This document shows, piece by piece, positions 44,368 to 56,007 of a stretch of 64,000 nt of DNA. The stretch is from Macrophomina tecta. Taxonomy: Eukaryota > Ascomycota > Dothideomycetes > Botryosphaeriales > Botryosphaeriaceae. A model generated the notes under the pieces. The model was not told the DNA's origin, made no database searches, and saw nothing but the letters and a program-made list of their open reading frames with translations. How positions within the stretch are numbered: position 1 is the first letter of the stretch; every line of letters begins with the position of its first letter. Location of the stretch: positions 2,485,501-2,549,500 of the forward strand of contig JAKSGN010000037.1 in the NCBI GenBank assembly GCA_024180945.1. Reading direction: 5' to 3'. The translations under genes and the position numbers were made by a program.

Positions 44368-47300
44368 CTTTAACTATCTTCTTATAGGTACTAGAGGTAA
44401 CCTCGCTCTAAAACTACTAACTATAATATTCTAGACTAAAATTAGAAATAGTCTTTCGATAAAAGAGAAATAGCTCTAGTTAATTCGCCCCTTAATTCCC
44501 GAAATCCTAGCCCTTAATATAAGACTACTTATTTTAAAAGTCTATTTCTTAGGTATAGTATCTTTAAGCTAAGTAATTAATAGATTCTAAGTACTAGAAG
44601 ATACTAGTAATAACTATAATTAAGTTCTTTTAGAATACTTTATTAGAAAATAAGTCTTTACTATTAATCGTACTATATAGCTCTTTACCCTAGTTATTTC
44701 TATAACGCTAGAACTAATTCTTTATAATATAAAACTAAAAATTAAGACCCTTAATATTTATAATAGAGACTAGTATAAGCTTAATAACTTTCTAGCCTAG
44801 CTAGAGAATTACTTTAAGTTCTATAAAACCTTATTTAAGAATAATAAGAAAAGGATCCGCTTTATAGAAATCTATCTTAAAGATAATATAGCCTAATAGT
44901 TTAAATTCTACTAAAAGAATTTTTGCTTAGCTATTCTATATATAGAGACTAGTAGCTTATTTACTAACTATAATTATTTTACTAATATAATTAGATAAGC
45001 CTTTAGTAGTAAAAATAAAGAATAAAAAGCCGCTCTTTAAATTTAAAACCTTTAGTAAACTTAGTTAGTTTTAAAATATATTACGAAATTCTATATACTC
45101 GCCTTCTATCTTAACTAGAATAACTAATCCCTTAAATATATTTTCTATAAAGAACTAAAATATAATATAAAGGCTAAATTCACTTATACTAGACTACCTA
45201 AGAATCTTAGTAAGACTATTAATATAGCTATTCGAGTTAACTAATAGTTATTTAACTTTAGATAAGAAATAGACTAAAACTAGTACTTAGCTAATATCTT
45301 ATAACCCTAAAATAACCTACCTCTAGAAGATTCTATAGACTTAAATACTAACTAATAAAGAATTCTTCGGCTAGTACTAAAAGAAAAATAATACTAATAT
45401 AAAAAGAGTCTTTACTTCTACTATAAAAAGTATAAATATATTAGTAGAAACTATCTAGATAAGTAAACTAATAACTAACGGACTAATAATAAAAGAACTA
45501 CCTCGGCTACTAAAGAATAATCTAAAACCCCTAATTATAATACTCTCTACTAATCTATCTATAGTATCGAAGCCTATCTAACTTACTAAGAAGCTAAGAA
45601 TATTAGTAAATACTATCTAAAAAACTAGAAATGCCTACTAAACTAGGGCTATAGTAGGCGAGCCCCTTATTCTATAAAACTATAATAGTATCGATTAGAA
45701 ATACTATAAAATACTTACTAAATAATAAAGAGGACTCTATAAAATATAAAAACCACTAGATTATTATAATAAAAATTAATAAATGCCGAGCGTTTATTCT
45801 TATTAACTTAGTATTATAAGAAAACTACATCTTAAACTAATTTATAGAAAAAGCTAATCTAAAGCCCTAAAAAAAGAACTAATTCTATTAGCTAAGAATA
45901 GTTAATAGATTATCTAGCTTCTTTAAAGATAAAAAGATAATTATTAAAACTCTAAAACTAATTCTTAAATATAAAAATTATAGAGAACGTATTTATCTAA
46001 ATATTACTAAGATTTCTAAGTATAATATTATTCTCGATATCCCTTAGTAAAAGAAATAGAAAGTATAATATAATTAAAATAATAAAGAAATTATTCTTAA
46101 GTCTAGAGAATAAAATTAAAAAGAACTAAAATAAAAACTATATACTATAGCTAAATCTATTATCTATATAAGCCTAATCTCGAAAGCTATACTAGAAAAA
46201 ATATAAAAGAAGAAGTAAGTAATTAAAATAATATAGTATTACTCTACTACTATAAATAAAAAATAAATCTAATAAATTAGTGCTACTAAATAAGAAAAAC
46301 TAGACTACTTAATACCTATAAAAAAAATAACTCTACTAGAATATATAAATAGTATCTTAATAGTATTTCTAAGAAATACTACTAATTTAAAAAGATTTTT
46401 AGAGAAAAGATTAAAGATATACTACTAAAATACTAACTATAGAACTACGAGATTAATCTAAAACTAAATACTAAACCTTAATTTAGGCCCCTATATCTAA
46501 TATTAGAAAAAGAATTATAAGCGATAAGAGAATACCTAGATCTATTACTAAAGAAAAAATATATTTAACTCTTTTAGTCTTTAGTAGAATTATCTATTCT
46601 CTTTATACTAAAACTAGAAGGTAAGTTATATCTCTATATAAACTATAAATTTTTAAATAATATTACTATTAAAGACCGCTATCCCCTATTTTATATTAAT
46701 AAATTAAGAAATTACCTCTTTAAAGTATAATTCTTTACTAAACTAGATCTATAGAACGAATACTATCTTATCTAAATTAAAGAAGAATATAAATAGAAAA
46801 CTACGTTTCGAACTTAATATAGCCTATATAAATATTTAGTAATATATTTTAGACTTACTAATGCTTTTACTATATTCTAAGCCTTTATTAACTATATTCT
46901 ATAGAAATACCTAGATAGATTCTATATAGCTTATCTTAACAATATTCTAATTTACTCGAAAATTCTTAAAGAATATAAAAAATATATATTTAAGATTCTC
47001 TAGAAACTACTTAAATATAACCTCTTAGTTAAACTAAAAAAATATATCTTCTATATCTAGAAGGTCGAATTTCTAGGCTTTATTATTAAACTAGAAAAAG
47101 TAGTTATAGACTTAAAAAAAATAGAAGATATTCTAAAATAGCCTAAACTAAGAAATATTAAGAAAGTATAAATTTTCTTAGAATTTACTAACTTCTATAG
47201 ATAGTTTATCGAGCGATACTTTTATATAGTAGAATTCCTAATTTAACTTACTTAAAAAAATACCCCCTTTATCTAAAAAGAACTATAATAGAAAACGTTT

Positions 47301-48243
47301 AACTAACTTAAAAAGGCTTTTATAGAAGTCTCTATATTAATTATATTTAATTTTAATAAGCTCTTCTATTTTAAAACTAATATATTTAACTACGCTATTA
47401 GCGCTACTCTTAGCTAGCTATATAATAAGAAAAGATTATATTCTATCGCATACTACTTCTATAAAATATTATCTATAGAACTTAACTATAAAATATATAA
47501 TAAAAAACTACTCGCGATTATTATAGTATTTAAGAAATAGTAATATTACCTTAAGAAAGCTAACTATAAAATTATAGTATATTTAGATTATAAGAACCTA
47601 GAATACTTTATAACTACTAAGATATTAAATAAAAGATAAGTATAATAGATAAAGTAACTTACTTTCTTCTACTTTAAAATCTACTACTATAAAGAAAATA
47701 AAAATAGTAAGATAAACATACTTAGTTATAAAGTTAATTATATAAAAGAAAAGCTAAAATTATTACTAGTAGTACTTTAGTAAAATAAAAATAGTATATT
47801 AGGTTCTAACCGCTTCTAAATTATTAAAGAACTTAATATACTCTAAAAAGAATAATTACTAGTATTTATTATAAGACTAGAAAGTTTTATTAATGATAAT
47901 AAGCTTCTAAGAGCTCTAATATCCAAATAAAAATCTAAAAATAACGAGAAACTATAAGATAAAGAACCTACGCCTATACTAAAAAAAAACTATAAAAGAA
48001 ATAGTAAATAAAGAAGAAGATAATATTACTACTTAAAAATAAATTATTTAAAGAAAATATAATAATAACTCGCTATTCTAAAAACTACTATAATAAATAG
48101 ATACTTCTAAATATAATAACCCTAATCTAGTCTAAGATTATAGAGGTAATATATTATTTTATAAAAAAATCTATATACTAATACCCCTATATAAACGACT
48201 AATAAAGGAATACTATAAATCTATAGTTTATAAATATTCGGGA
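43984..48243 (+). mobile_element. Gypsy-B copy 2, 5' half: LTR, gag, protease, RT, RNase H
   Basis: The 5' LTR is 43984-44367 (384 bp), then a leader starting 'ctttaact'. Gag spans about 44400-45500 with a knuckle-like 'CFYxKKYKHISRN' segment near 45420. The reverse transcriptase reads 'FTKLDLxNEYYLIxIKEEYK' at about 46733-46795 with 'AYLNNILIYS' near 46930-46960, and RNase H is at about 47370-47650. At 48243 it is interrupted by Gypsy-B copy 3; the sequence resumes at 58588. The interrupted sequence is intact in copy 1 ('aatacccgggaataataag', 3952-3970), which proves the insertion. Confidence 0.85.
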
Positions 48244-48627
48244 TATTACGCCGTTACTCTTTCTAGGGGAGGTCGGGTATATTATTAAGTAGCGTAGGCT
48301 TTCGGGGGGCTATAATAGTAGATAGAGAAGAATCGTATATAAGATTAAAATAAGAATTAATTAATAAGTTAACTATAAGGGTTCTATCTACTATAAATAA
48401 GTATAGCCTATATATATAGGGTATTTACTTAGATTATAAAGAATTACTAGCTAGCTTACTATAATCTAGTAAGTTAAGTAATCTATAGTTAGTATACTAG
48501 GTAATAGATCTACCTTCTACCCTTTAGGGCGTAATCTGGACTAAGAATTTTCTACTCCGAGGGGTTAGGGTCTTTTTTAAGGAATAGGGCCGTCTTTTCT
48601 CCGTCCCCTCTAGCTAGTGTTATAATA
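48244..48627 (-). repeat. LTR-B, 3' LTR of Gypsy-B copy 3
   Basis: Inverted 384-bp copy running from 'tattacgccgttactc' to 'ctagctagtgttataata'; purine tract on its inner side. Confidence 0.88.
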
Positions 48628-48733
48628 CTATCCCTCCTCTAGGCGACTTTCGGCCCGAAAATTTAAAGCTATAAATATAGAGTAGTTCTTTCTTATTCGT
48701 TTTATTACTTATTTCTAATCTTATTTCGTGATA

Positions 48734-49368
48734 TCTAGTTATAAGTCCTCTAAGCACCGTAATTTAGCTACTCGTATCGCTTATTTAGAAGTTATTATTA
48801 TACCTTCCTATAGTTACTACCGTAAGAAGGGTAAGGAGTATAAGATATTACTAGAAAAAGAGCTAGGAACTTTATCTTCTTATTATTTTAAGTATATCCA
48901 TTAGGGTCGTAGCTATAACGTTTAGGGTATCCCGGTTTAAGATTATAGATTTTTCTAGTTTTTAGTAAGTAGTTATTAATAGTTATAAAGAACTTAGTTA
49001 ATCGAAAGCGCGATCGCCTTTATAGAAAATATTTAGCTACTACTAAGGCCCTATCTACTTCTTAATAGGCTTTAGAGGTAGCTTAAAACTCTCTTCTTAC
49101 TTCTATAGCCTATTTAGAGCGTTTAGAGCGGTAGGAGTAGTTTCTTAATAATTAGGAGCGTAAAATAGTACGTTAGGGTTTATTATTCTTAGAGGAGCTA
49201 GAGCTTAAGAAGATATATACGGTATAGCTATTAAATTTAGATAGTAGTAATATAGTAAGTTCTAATAGAATAGTTTTTTAGAAGGCACTAGTAGACTAGT
49301 TTTAAATATTTTTAATACCTCCTCCGGGTTTTACATCGTGGGAGGATACTCTAGGTTTAGGCGATTAG
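48734..49368 (+). pseudogene. Antisense accessory frame of Gypsy-B: double C-x2-C-x6-C plus coiled coil, RIP-damaged
   Basis: Opposite to gag-pol, just inside the 3' LTR, the plus strand translates to a protein-like sequence. Tyr residues sit exactly at the spacing Y-x2-Y-x6-Y twice ('YSYYRKKGKEY' and 'YFKYIHxGRSY', with x a TAG). Each Tyr codon is one G-to-A step from Cys. After 'IPVxDYRFF' the frame shifts by one base near 48950 (also in copy 1). It then continues as a charged coiled coil, 'RKRDRLYRKYLATTKALSTS', and ends near 49368 after 'PPPGFTSWEDTLGLGD'. About 15 TAA/TAG codons, mostly where CAA/CAG/CGA would fit. The same frame is present on the minus strand of copy 1 at about 5190-5826. 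This would be a nucleic-acid- or protein-binding zinc protein; start codon not identified. Confidence 0.5.
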
Positions 49369-51096
49369 AATTTCGTTAGTAGTATTTCTAGATAAGTCCT
49401 TCGTAGTTAAGGTAAAAAACTAGTTTCTATAAGAATTTCTAAGAATTCCTAGCGGGGTCTATTTTTTTCTATTTAATAAGATACTTATATTAATTATTAA
49501 TTTAGTCTTTATTAAAGATTTTTTCTACTAGCTATTCTCTATTAGCGTTATTAGAGTATATTTTAATTTCTAGATTAGGTTTAGCATTGCTATATATGGG
49601 TTCGAGTAAGAAGATATAGAAAACTAGATATATATCTACTTATTCTAGTAATTTAAGTTTAAAGAAAATAGATAAAAGTTTTTTTTTAATCTAGTAGGGT
49701 TCGATTTTCTTATAGTCTAATTTATTATTCGATTATATAGTTTTAATATTTTTTCTAAGAAGCTAGACTTTATCTTTCTTCTTTAAAAGCGGCGATGCCT
49801 AGCGCCGTCTATCGTAGTATATAGCTATTTAATATACGATAAATTTAATATCTCGGGCTAGTTCTTAATATAATTCGCGTAGCTAATCTACTCTAAGTAT
49901 AGCTTTTTAGGCGAGTACTTTATAGATCTAGGATTCTCCGAAGATAGTAGAGTCGAAACCGTAGTTAGCGTAAAAGAATATAGTTTATATAGCTTCTATT
50001 AATATACTATTATACGTATATTAGGCTAGCGGTAGAAGTTCGACCTAGTTATTTTATTTATAGTTTAGATAGAATCTTAGATACTACTCTAGCGTCTAGT
50101 TAGTTTATTCCATTTATTCGTTAGTTTATAGGTATACTATTATTAATATCTTATATTTAGTTCCTAGTTTATAGACCAAGGTCTACTAAAACTTAGCTCT
50201 AAATTATAGGTCCCAGTCTATAATTAGTTCCTTAGGCATCCTATAGTAGATAAAAATATATCTAAGAAAAAGGTAAGCGTAGTCCTCTACTCTAATTTTC
50301 TTATTATAAGAAATAAAGTATACCTATTTTATTAGATGGTCGACGATAACTAGAATAGCGTTATATTATATTTTAGTCACGGGGTCTACTAAAATTAGTA
50401 GGTTAGTAATAAAGTCTATTATAACTAATTCCTAGGGTTTTATTAGTATTATAATAAGCTATAGCTATTTATATAGTATATATCGTACCGCTTTATTCTT
50501 TATATATTTGTTATATTTCTAGATAACTTTTTCTACTATTTTTCTTATTTAGAAAAAATAGAAGTATTTTATAAGTTATTCTAAGATTCTTATTATTCCC
50601 GGGTGTCCGTAAACTATAGATTTATAGTATTCCTTAGTTAGTTATTTACGTAGAGGTATTAGTATATAGATTTTTCCGCGGAATAGTATATTACCTCTAT
50701 AATCTTAGACTAGGTTAGGATTATTATATTTAGGGGTACCTATTCATTATAGTAGTTTCTAGAATAGTAGGTTATTATTATATTTTCTTTAAATAATTTA
50801 TTTCTAAGTAGCGGTATTATCTTCTTCTTTATTTACTACTTCTTTCGTAGTTTCTTTTAGTATAGGCGTAGGTTCTTTGTTTTATAGTTTCTTATTACCT
50901 TTAGGTTTCTATTCGGGTATTAGGGCTCTCGGGGACTCGTTATTATTAATAGGGCTTTCTAGTCTTATAATAGGTACTAGTATTTATTCTTTTTATAACG
51001 CGTTAAGTTCTTTAATAATTTAGGGGCGGTTAGAATCTAATATACTATTATTATTTTATCTAAGTACTACTAGCGATAATTCCAGCTTTTCTTCTA

Positions 51097-52952
51097 ACGT
51101 GGTTGATAACCGAGCTGCGCATACAACCGAGCTGCGCACCCCACCACCAAAATCCATCCTACCGATCTTCAGACGCGATGCATCCACAACACCACACCCT
51201 GACATCTTCTAACGAAGCGAGAATTAAGCTAGCTATACAATCTCGTAAACGAAACGCGTCTTTAAGCGAGCGACGCGCTGCGGCCCTCTACGCCGTTCCC
51301 CCAAGTACGCTCCGCAGCCGACGTGGTGGAGCGACCCCCCGACGCGATTGCGAGGCCAACGGACGAAAGCTCAGCAAGGAAGAGGAGCTAGTGATAGTTG
51401 AGCGTATATTGGACCAGGATTCAAGAGGGTTTCCGCCTACGAAGCTTGCTGTGCGAGCAATGGCCGATAGGTTGCTAGCAGAGCGGGGTGGCAAGCCAAC
51501 AGGCAAGCGCTGGGTGGATAACCTCATTAAGCGATCGCCTGCGCTCAAGGTTCGGATGACACGTTCCTATGATCGTCAGCGAGCCTTGAACGAAGATCCA
51601 GAGGTGATTGGCAAGTGGTTCGAGCTGGTGCGCAACATGAAGGCGAAGTACGGCATCCTGGATGAAGACAGCTACAACTTTGACGAGACTGGCTTTATGA
51701 TGGGTGTAATCTCGACGCAGTACGTGGTTACAGGCTCAGAAAAGCGCGGCGGCAAAGGGAAACTGGTGCAGCCAGGCGATCGCGAGTGGACCACCGCGAT
51801 TGAGTGCATCTGCGCTGACGGCTCTGTGATCCCCCCCTTCATCATCTTCGCAGGCAAGAAGCACATCTCCACCTGGTACTAGGACGGTCTCATGCCTAAA
51901 GACTGGCCTAATGGAGTCACCGAGAACGGCTGGACGACCAACGAGCTAGGAGTGGCGTGGTTGAAGCATTTTAACGCGCATACAAAGTCGCGTACCGTGG
52001 GCACGCACCGGCTGCTCATAATCGACGGTCACGAGAGCCACAACTCGCAGGATTTCCAGGATCTCTGCACGGAGAACAGGATTATCGCTCTCTGTATGCC
52101 CCCACACGCGTCGCACCTATTGCAGCCACTTGATGTGGGTTGCTATTCGCCGTTGAAGCGCGCGTACGGTGATGAGATCTCGGCCTTGGCGCGCAGGCAC
52201 GTCACCCATATCTCTAAGACCGAGTTCCTCCCAGCCTTCAGGGCAGCTCACGCCCGGGTTTTTAAGAAGGAGAACATCCTTGCAAGCTTTAGAGGCGCTG
52301 GGCTAGTCCCACTAGACCCAGACGCGGTGCTATCCAAGCTTGATGTGAAGCTTCGTACGCCAACGCCACCTGCCCTAGAGACCACCCCTTGGGAGCCCAA
52401 AACACCGCGCACTCTTCACGAAGTAGACTCCCAATCAGCCTTTGTCCTTAATAAGATTCCGCCTCCTGCAGGTTCTTCGCCAAGTTCCTTGAAAGAAGCT
52501 GTGGTTCAGCTGACAAAAGGCACCATAGCGATGGCACACGAACTGGTGTTGTTGCGCGCCGAAATGACTGACTTGCGGGAGGCCAATAAGACTCTAACCA
52601 AGCGAAAATCAGGCAAGAGGAAGTATATCCAGACTGGAGGGTCGTTGACGGCAGAGGAGGCAGCTGAATTGATGGCTCCCAGCAACGTAGGTGGGCGGGA
52701 TGAGGGTGGGGAGTCTTCGAAGAGGGCGCGCACGGATGGGGGTGCGACACAACAAAGGCGCTGCGGGCGCCGCGGTATGCTAGGACACAATTTGCGTACC
52801 TGCAAGCTAGATACTAATGAATCTAAAAATTCTAAATAAACTTTTTGCATTGCAATAGCTTGTTGTAGTGTTGAGATATTAGCCTGCAAAGTCGCGCGGC
52901 ATTGGTGGGGTGCGCAGCTCGGTTGTATGCGCAGCTCGGTTATCAACCACGT
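51097..52952 (+). mobile_element. Pogo-type DNA transposon copy 1, 1856 bp, TSD TA
   Basis: 50-bp terminal inverted repeats start ACGTGGTTGATAACCG at 51097 and end at 52952; TA is duplicated at 51095-51096 and 52953-52954. Each TIR contains the 14-mer AACCGAGCTGCGCA twice (positions 12-25 and 29-42). Inserted in the pol of Gypsy-B copy 3. No RIP-like composition, in strong contrast to its host. Confidence 0.93.
51178..52839 (+). pseudogene. Pogo/Fot1-type DDE transposase, one nonsense codon
   Basis: A 553-aa frame starts at ATG 51178 (an open frame 25 codons further up lies in the TIR without ATG). A psq-type helix-turn-helix lies at about 30-50, a Tc5/CENP-B-type DNA-binding domain at about 62-155, and a DDE_1 catalytic core with Asp169 (NFDETG), Asp283 (IIDGHESH) and Asp319 (QPLDVG), that is DD35D. 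At codon 235, after 'HISTWY', the codon is TAG where copy 2 has CAG (51880-51882). The frame then continues unbroken to 52839. The C-terminal CCHC-like knuckle reads C-G-R-R where copy 2 has C-G-R-C, so one zinc ligand is lost. Likely non-autonomous. Confidence 0.92.
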
Positions 52953-54151
52953 TACGTAATTAGCTCTACGGCTAAGTATATCCGCCTTACTATTTTCGTT
53001 TTCTTTATAGTAGTAAATCTTAAAGTAGAAGAGGGTAAGTTATTTTATCTATTATACTTATCTTCTATTTAATATCTTAGTAGTTATAAAGTATTCTAGG
53101 TTCTTATAATCTAAATATACTATAATTTTGTAATTAGCTCTCTTAAGGTAATATTACTATTTCTTAAATACTATAATAATCACGAGTAGTTCTTTATCGT
53201 GTATCTCGTAGTTAAGTTCTATAGATAATATTTTACGGAAGTAGTACGCGATAGAATATAATCTTTTTTTATTATCTAGCTAGCTAAGAGTAGCGCTAAT
53301 AGCGTAGTTAAATACGTTAGTTTCAAGATAGAGGGGCTTATTAAAATCGAATATAATTAATATAGAGGCTTCTACGAAGGCTCTTTTAAGTTAGTTAAAC
53401 GCTTTCTATTATAGTTCTTTCTAGGTAAATAAGATATCTTTTCGGGTAAGTCGGATTAGCGGTTTAGCTATATAAAAGTATTATTTAATAAACTATTAAT
53501 AGAAGTTAGAAAATTCTAAAAAGGCTTATACTTTTTTAACGTTTCTTAGTTCGGGCTATTTTAGAATATCTTCTATCTTTCTTAGATCTATAACTACTTT
53601 TTTTAGTTCGATAATAAAGTCTAGGAATTTAACCTTCTAGGTATAGAAGGTGTATTTTTCTAGTTTAACTAAGAGACTATATTTAAGTAGTTTCTAGAGA
53701 ACCTTAGATATATATTTCTTATATTCTTCTAGGGTTTCTAAATAAATTAGGATATTATTAAGGTAAACTATATAAAATCTATCTAGGTATTCCCGTAGGA
53801 CATAGTTAATAAGGGCTTAGAATATAGTAGAAATGTTAGTAAGTCTAAAGAGTATTACTAAATATTCGTATAGACTATATTAGATTCGAAATATAGTTTT
53901 CTATTTATATTCTTCTTTAATTTAGATAAGGTAGTATCTATCCCGTAGGTCTAGTTTAGTAAAGAACCGTGCTTCTAAGAGGCGGTTCCTTAGTTTGTTA
54001 ATATAGGGTAGAAAGTAGTGGTCCTTAATAGTAATATTATTTAAAGATCTATAATCTACGTAAAAACGTAACTTATCTTCTAGTTTTAGTATAAAGAGAA
54101 TAGATAATTCTACTAAGAACTAAAAGAGTTAAATATATTCTTTCTTTAGTA

Positions 54152-56007
54152 ACGTGGTTGATAACCGAGCTGCGCATACAACCGAGCTGCGCACCCTACC
54201 AATGCCGCGCGACTTTGCAGGCTAATATCTCAACACTACAACAAGCTATTGCAATGCAACAAGTTTATTTAGAATTTTTAAATTCATTAGTATCTAGCTT
54301 GCAGGTACGCAAATTGTGTCCTAGCATACCGCAGCGCCCGCAGCGCCTTTGTTGTGTCGCATCCCCACCCGTGCGCGCCCTCTTCGAAGACTCCCCACCC
54401 TCATCCCGCCCACCTACGTTGCTAGGAGCCATCAATTCAGCTGCCTCCTCTGCCGTCAACGACCCTCTAGTCTGGATATACTTCCTCTTGCCTGATTTCC
54501 GCTTGGTTAGAGTCTTATTGGCCTCCCGCAAGTCTGTGATTTCGGCGCGCAACAACACCAGTTCGTGTGCCATCGCTATAGTGCCTTTTGTTAGCTGAAC
54601 CACAGCTTCTTTCAAGGAACTTGGCGAAGAACCTGCAGGAGGCGGAATCTTATTAAGGACAAAGGCTGATTGGAAGTCTACTTCGTGAAGAGTGCGCGGT
54701 GTTTTGGGCTCCCAAGGGGTGGTCTCTAGGGCAGGTGGCGTTGGCGTACGAAGCTTCACATCAAGCTTGGATAGCACCGCGTCTGGGTCTAGTGGGACTA
54801 GCCCAGCGCCTCTAAAGCTTGCAAGGATGTTCTCCTTCTTAAAAACCCGGTCGTGAGCTGCCCTGAAGGCTGGGAGGAACTCGGTCTTAGAGATATGGGT
54901 GACGTGCCTGCGCGCCAAGGCCGAGATCTCATCACCGTACGCGCGCTTCAACGGCGAATAGCAACCCACATCAAGTGGCTGCAATAGGTGCGACGCGTGT
55001 GGGGGCATACAGAGAGCGATAATCCTGTTCTCCCTACAGAGATCCTGGAAATCCTGCGAGTTGTGGCTCTCGTGACCGTCGATTATGAGCAGCCGGTGCG
55101 TGCCCACGGTACGCGACTTTGTATGCGCGTTAAAATGCTTTAACCACTCGACTCCGAGCTCGTTGGTCGTCCAGCCGTTCTCGGTGACTCCAATAGGCCA
55201 ATCCTCGGGCACGAGGCCGTCCTGGTACCAGGTGGAGATGTGCTTCTTGCCTGCGAAGATGATGAAGGGGGGAATCACAGAGCCGTCGGCACAGATACAC
55301 TCAATCGCGGTGGTCCACTCGCGATCGCCTGGCTGCACTAATTTCGCTTTGCCGCAGCGTTCTTCTGAGCCTGTAACCACGTACCGCGTCGAGATTACAC
55401 CCATCATAAAGCCAGTCTCGTCAAAGTTGTAGCTGTCTTCATCAAGGATGCCATACTTCGCCTTTATATTGCGCACCAGCTCGAACCACCTGCCAATCAC
55501 CTCTGGATCTTCGTTCAAGGCTCGCTGGCGATCATAGGAACGTGTCATCCGAACCCTGAGCGCAGGCGATCGCTTAATGAGGTTATCCACCCAGCGCTTG
55601 CCTGTTGGCTTGCCACCCCGCTCTGCTAGCAACCTATCGGCCATTGCTCGCACAGCAAGCTTCGTAGGCGGAAACCCTCTTAAATCCTGGTCCAATATAC
55701 GCTCAACTATCACTAGCTCCTCTTCCTTGCTGAGCTTTCGCCCGTTGGCCTCGCAATCGCGTCGGGGGGTCGCTCCACCGCGTCGGCTGCGGAGCGTACT
55801 TGGGGGAACGGCGTAGAGGGCCGCAGCGCGTCGCTCGCTTAAAGACGCGTTTCGTTTACGAGATTGTATAGCTAGCTTAATTCTCGCTTCGTTAGAAGAT
55901 GTCAGTGTGTGGTGTTGTGGATGCATCGCGTTTGAAGGTAGGTAGGATGGATTTTGGTGGTGGGGTGCGCAGCTCGGTTGTATGCGCAGCTCGGTTATCA
56001 ACCACGT
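54152..56007 (-). mobile_element. Pogo-type DNA transposon copy 2, 1856 bp, TSD TA
   Basis: Same length and same 50-bp TIRs as copy 1 (one base difference in the left TIR), opposite orientation, TA at 54150-54151 and 56008-56009. Inserted in the reverse transcriptase of Gypsy-B copy 3, about 1.2 kb from copy 1. Confidence 0.93.
54265..55926 (-). CDS. Pogo/Fot1-type DDE transposase, apparently intact
   Basis: A 553-aa frame starts at the ATG at 55924-55926 and carries the same domains as copy 1: psq-type HTH, Tc5/CENP-B DNA-binding domain, catalytic Asp169, Asp283 and Asp319. It ends in a C-x2-C-x4-H-x4-C knuckle ('CGRCGMLGHNLRTC'). No stops, so the element may be autonomous. It catalyses cut-and-paste transposition into TA. 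The family is long for Fot1-type proteins because of the C-terminal tail (residues about 420-553) with a coiled-coil-like 'LVLLRAEITDLREANKTL' segment before the knuckle. Substitutions relative to copy 1 are mainly transitions, some of them C-to-T or G-to-A in this copy. Confidence 0.95.
   Translation of the reverse strand: MHPQHHTLTSSNEARIKLAIQSRKRNASLSERRAAALYAVPPSTLRSRRGGATPRRDCEANGRKLSKEEELVIVERILDQDLRGFPPTKLAVRAMADRLLAERGGKPTGKRWVDNLIKRSPALRVRMTRSYDRQRALNEDPEVIGRWFELVRNIKAKYGILDEDSYNFDETGFMMGVISTRYVVTGSEERCGKAKLVQPGDREWTTAIECICADGSVIPPFIIFAGKKHISTWYQDGLVPEDWPIGVTENGWTTNELGVEWLKHFNAHTKSRTVGTHRLLIIDGHESHNSQDFQDLCRENRIIALCMPPHASHLLQPLDVGCYSPLKRAYGDEISALARRHVTHISKTEFLPAFRAAHDRVFKKENILASFRGAGLVPLDPDAVLSKLDVKLRTPTPPALETTPWEPKTPRTLHEVDFQSAFVLNKIPPPAGSSPSSLKEAVVQLTKGTIAMAHELVLLRAEITDLREANKTLTKRKSGKRKYIQTRGSLTAEEAAELMAPSNVGGRDEGGESSKRARTGGDATQQRRCGRCGMLGHNLRTCKLDTNEFKNSK

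Noticed and set aside
51103..51177. Extra 25 N-terminal residues of the pogo transposase
   Set aside because: They begin at TTG and are encoded by the terminal inverted repeat; the first ATG is at 51178.
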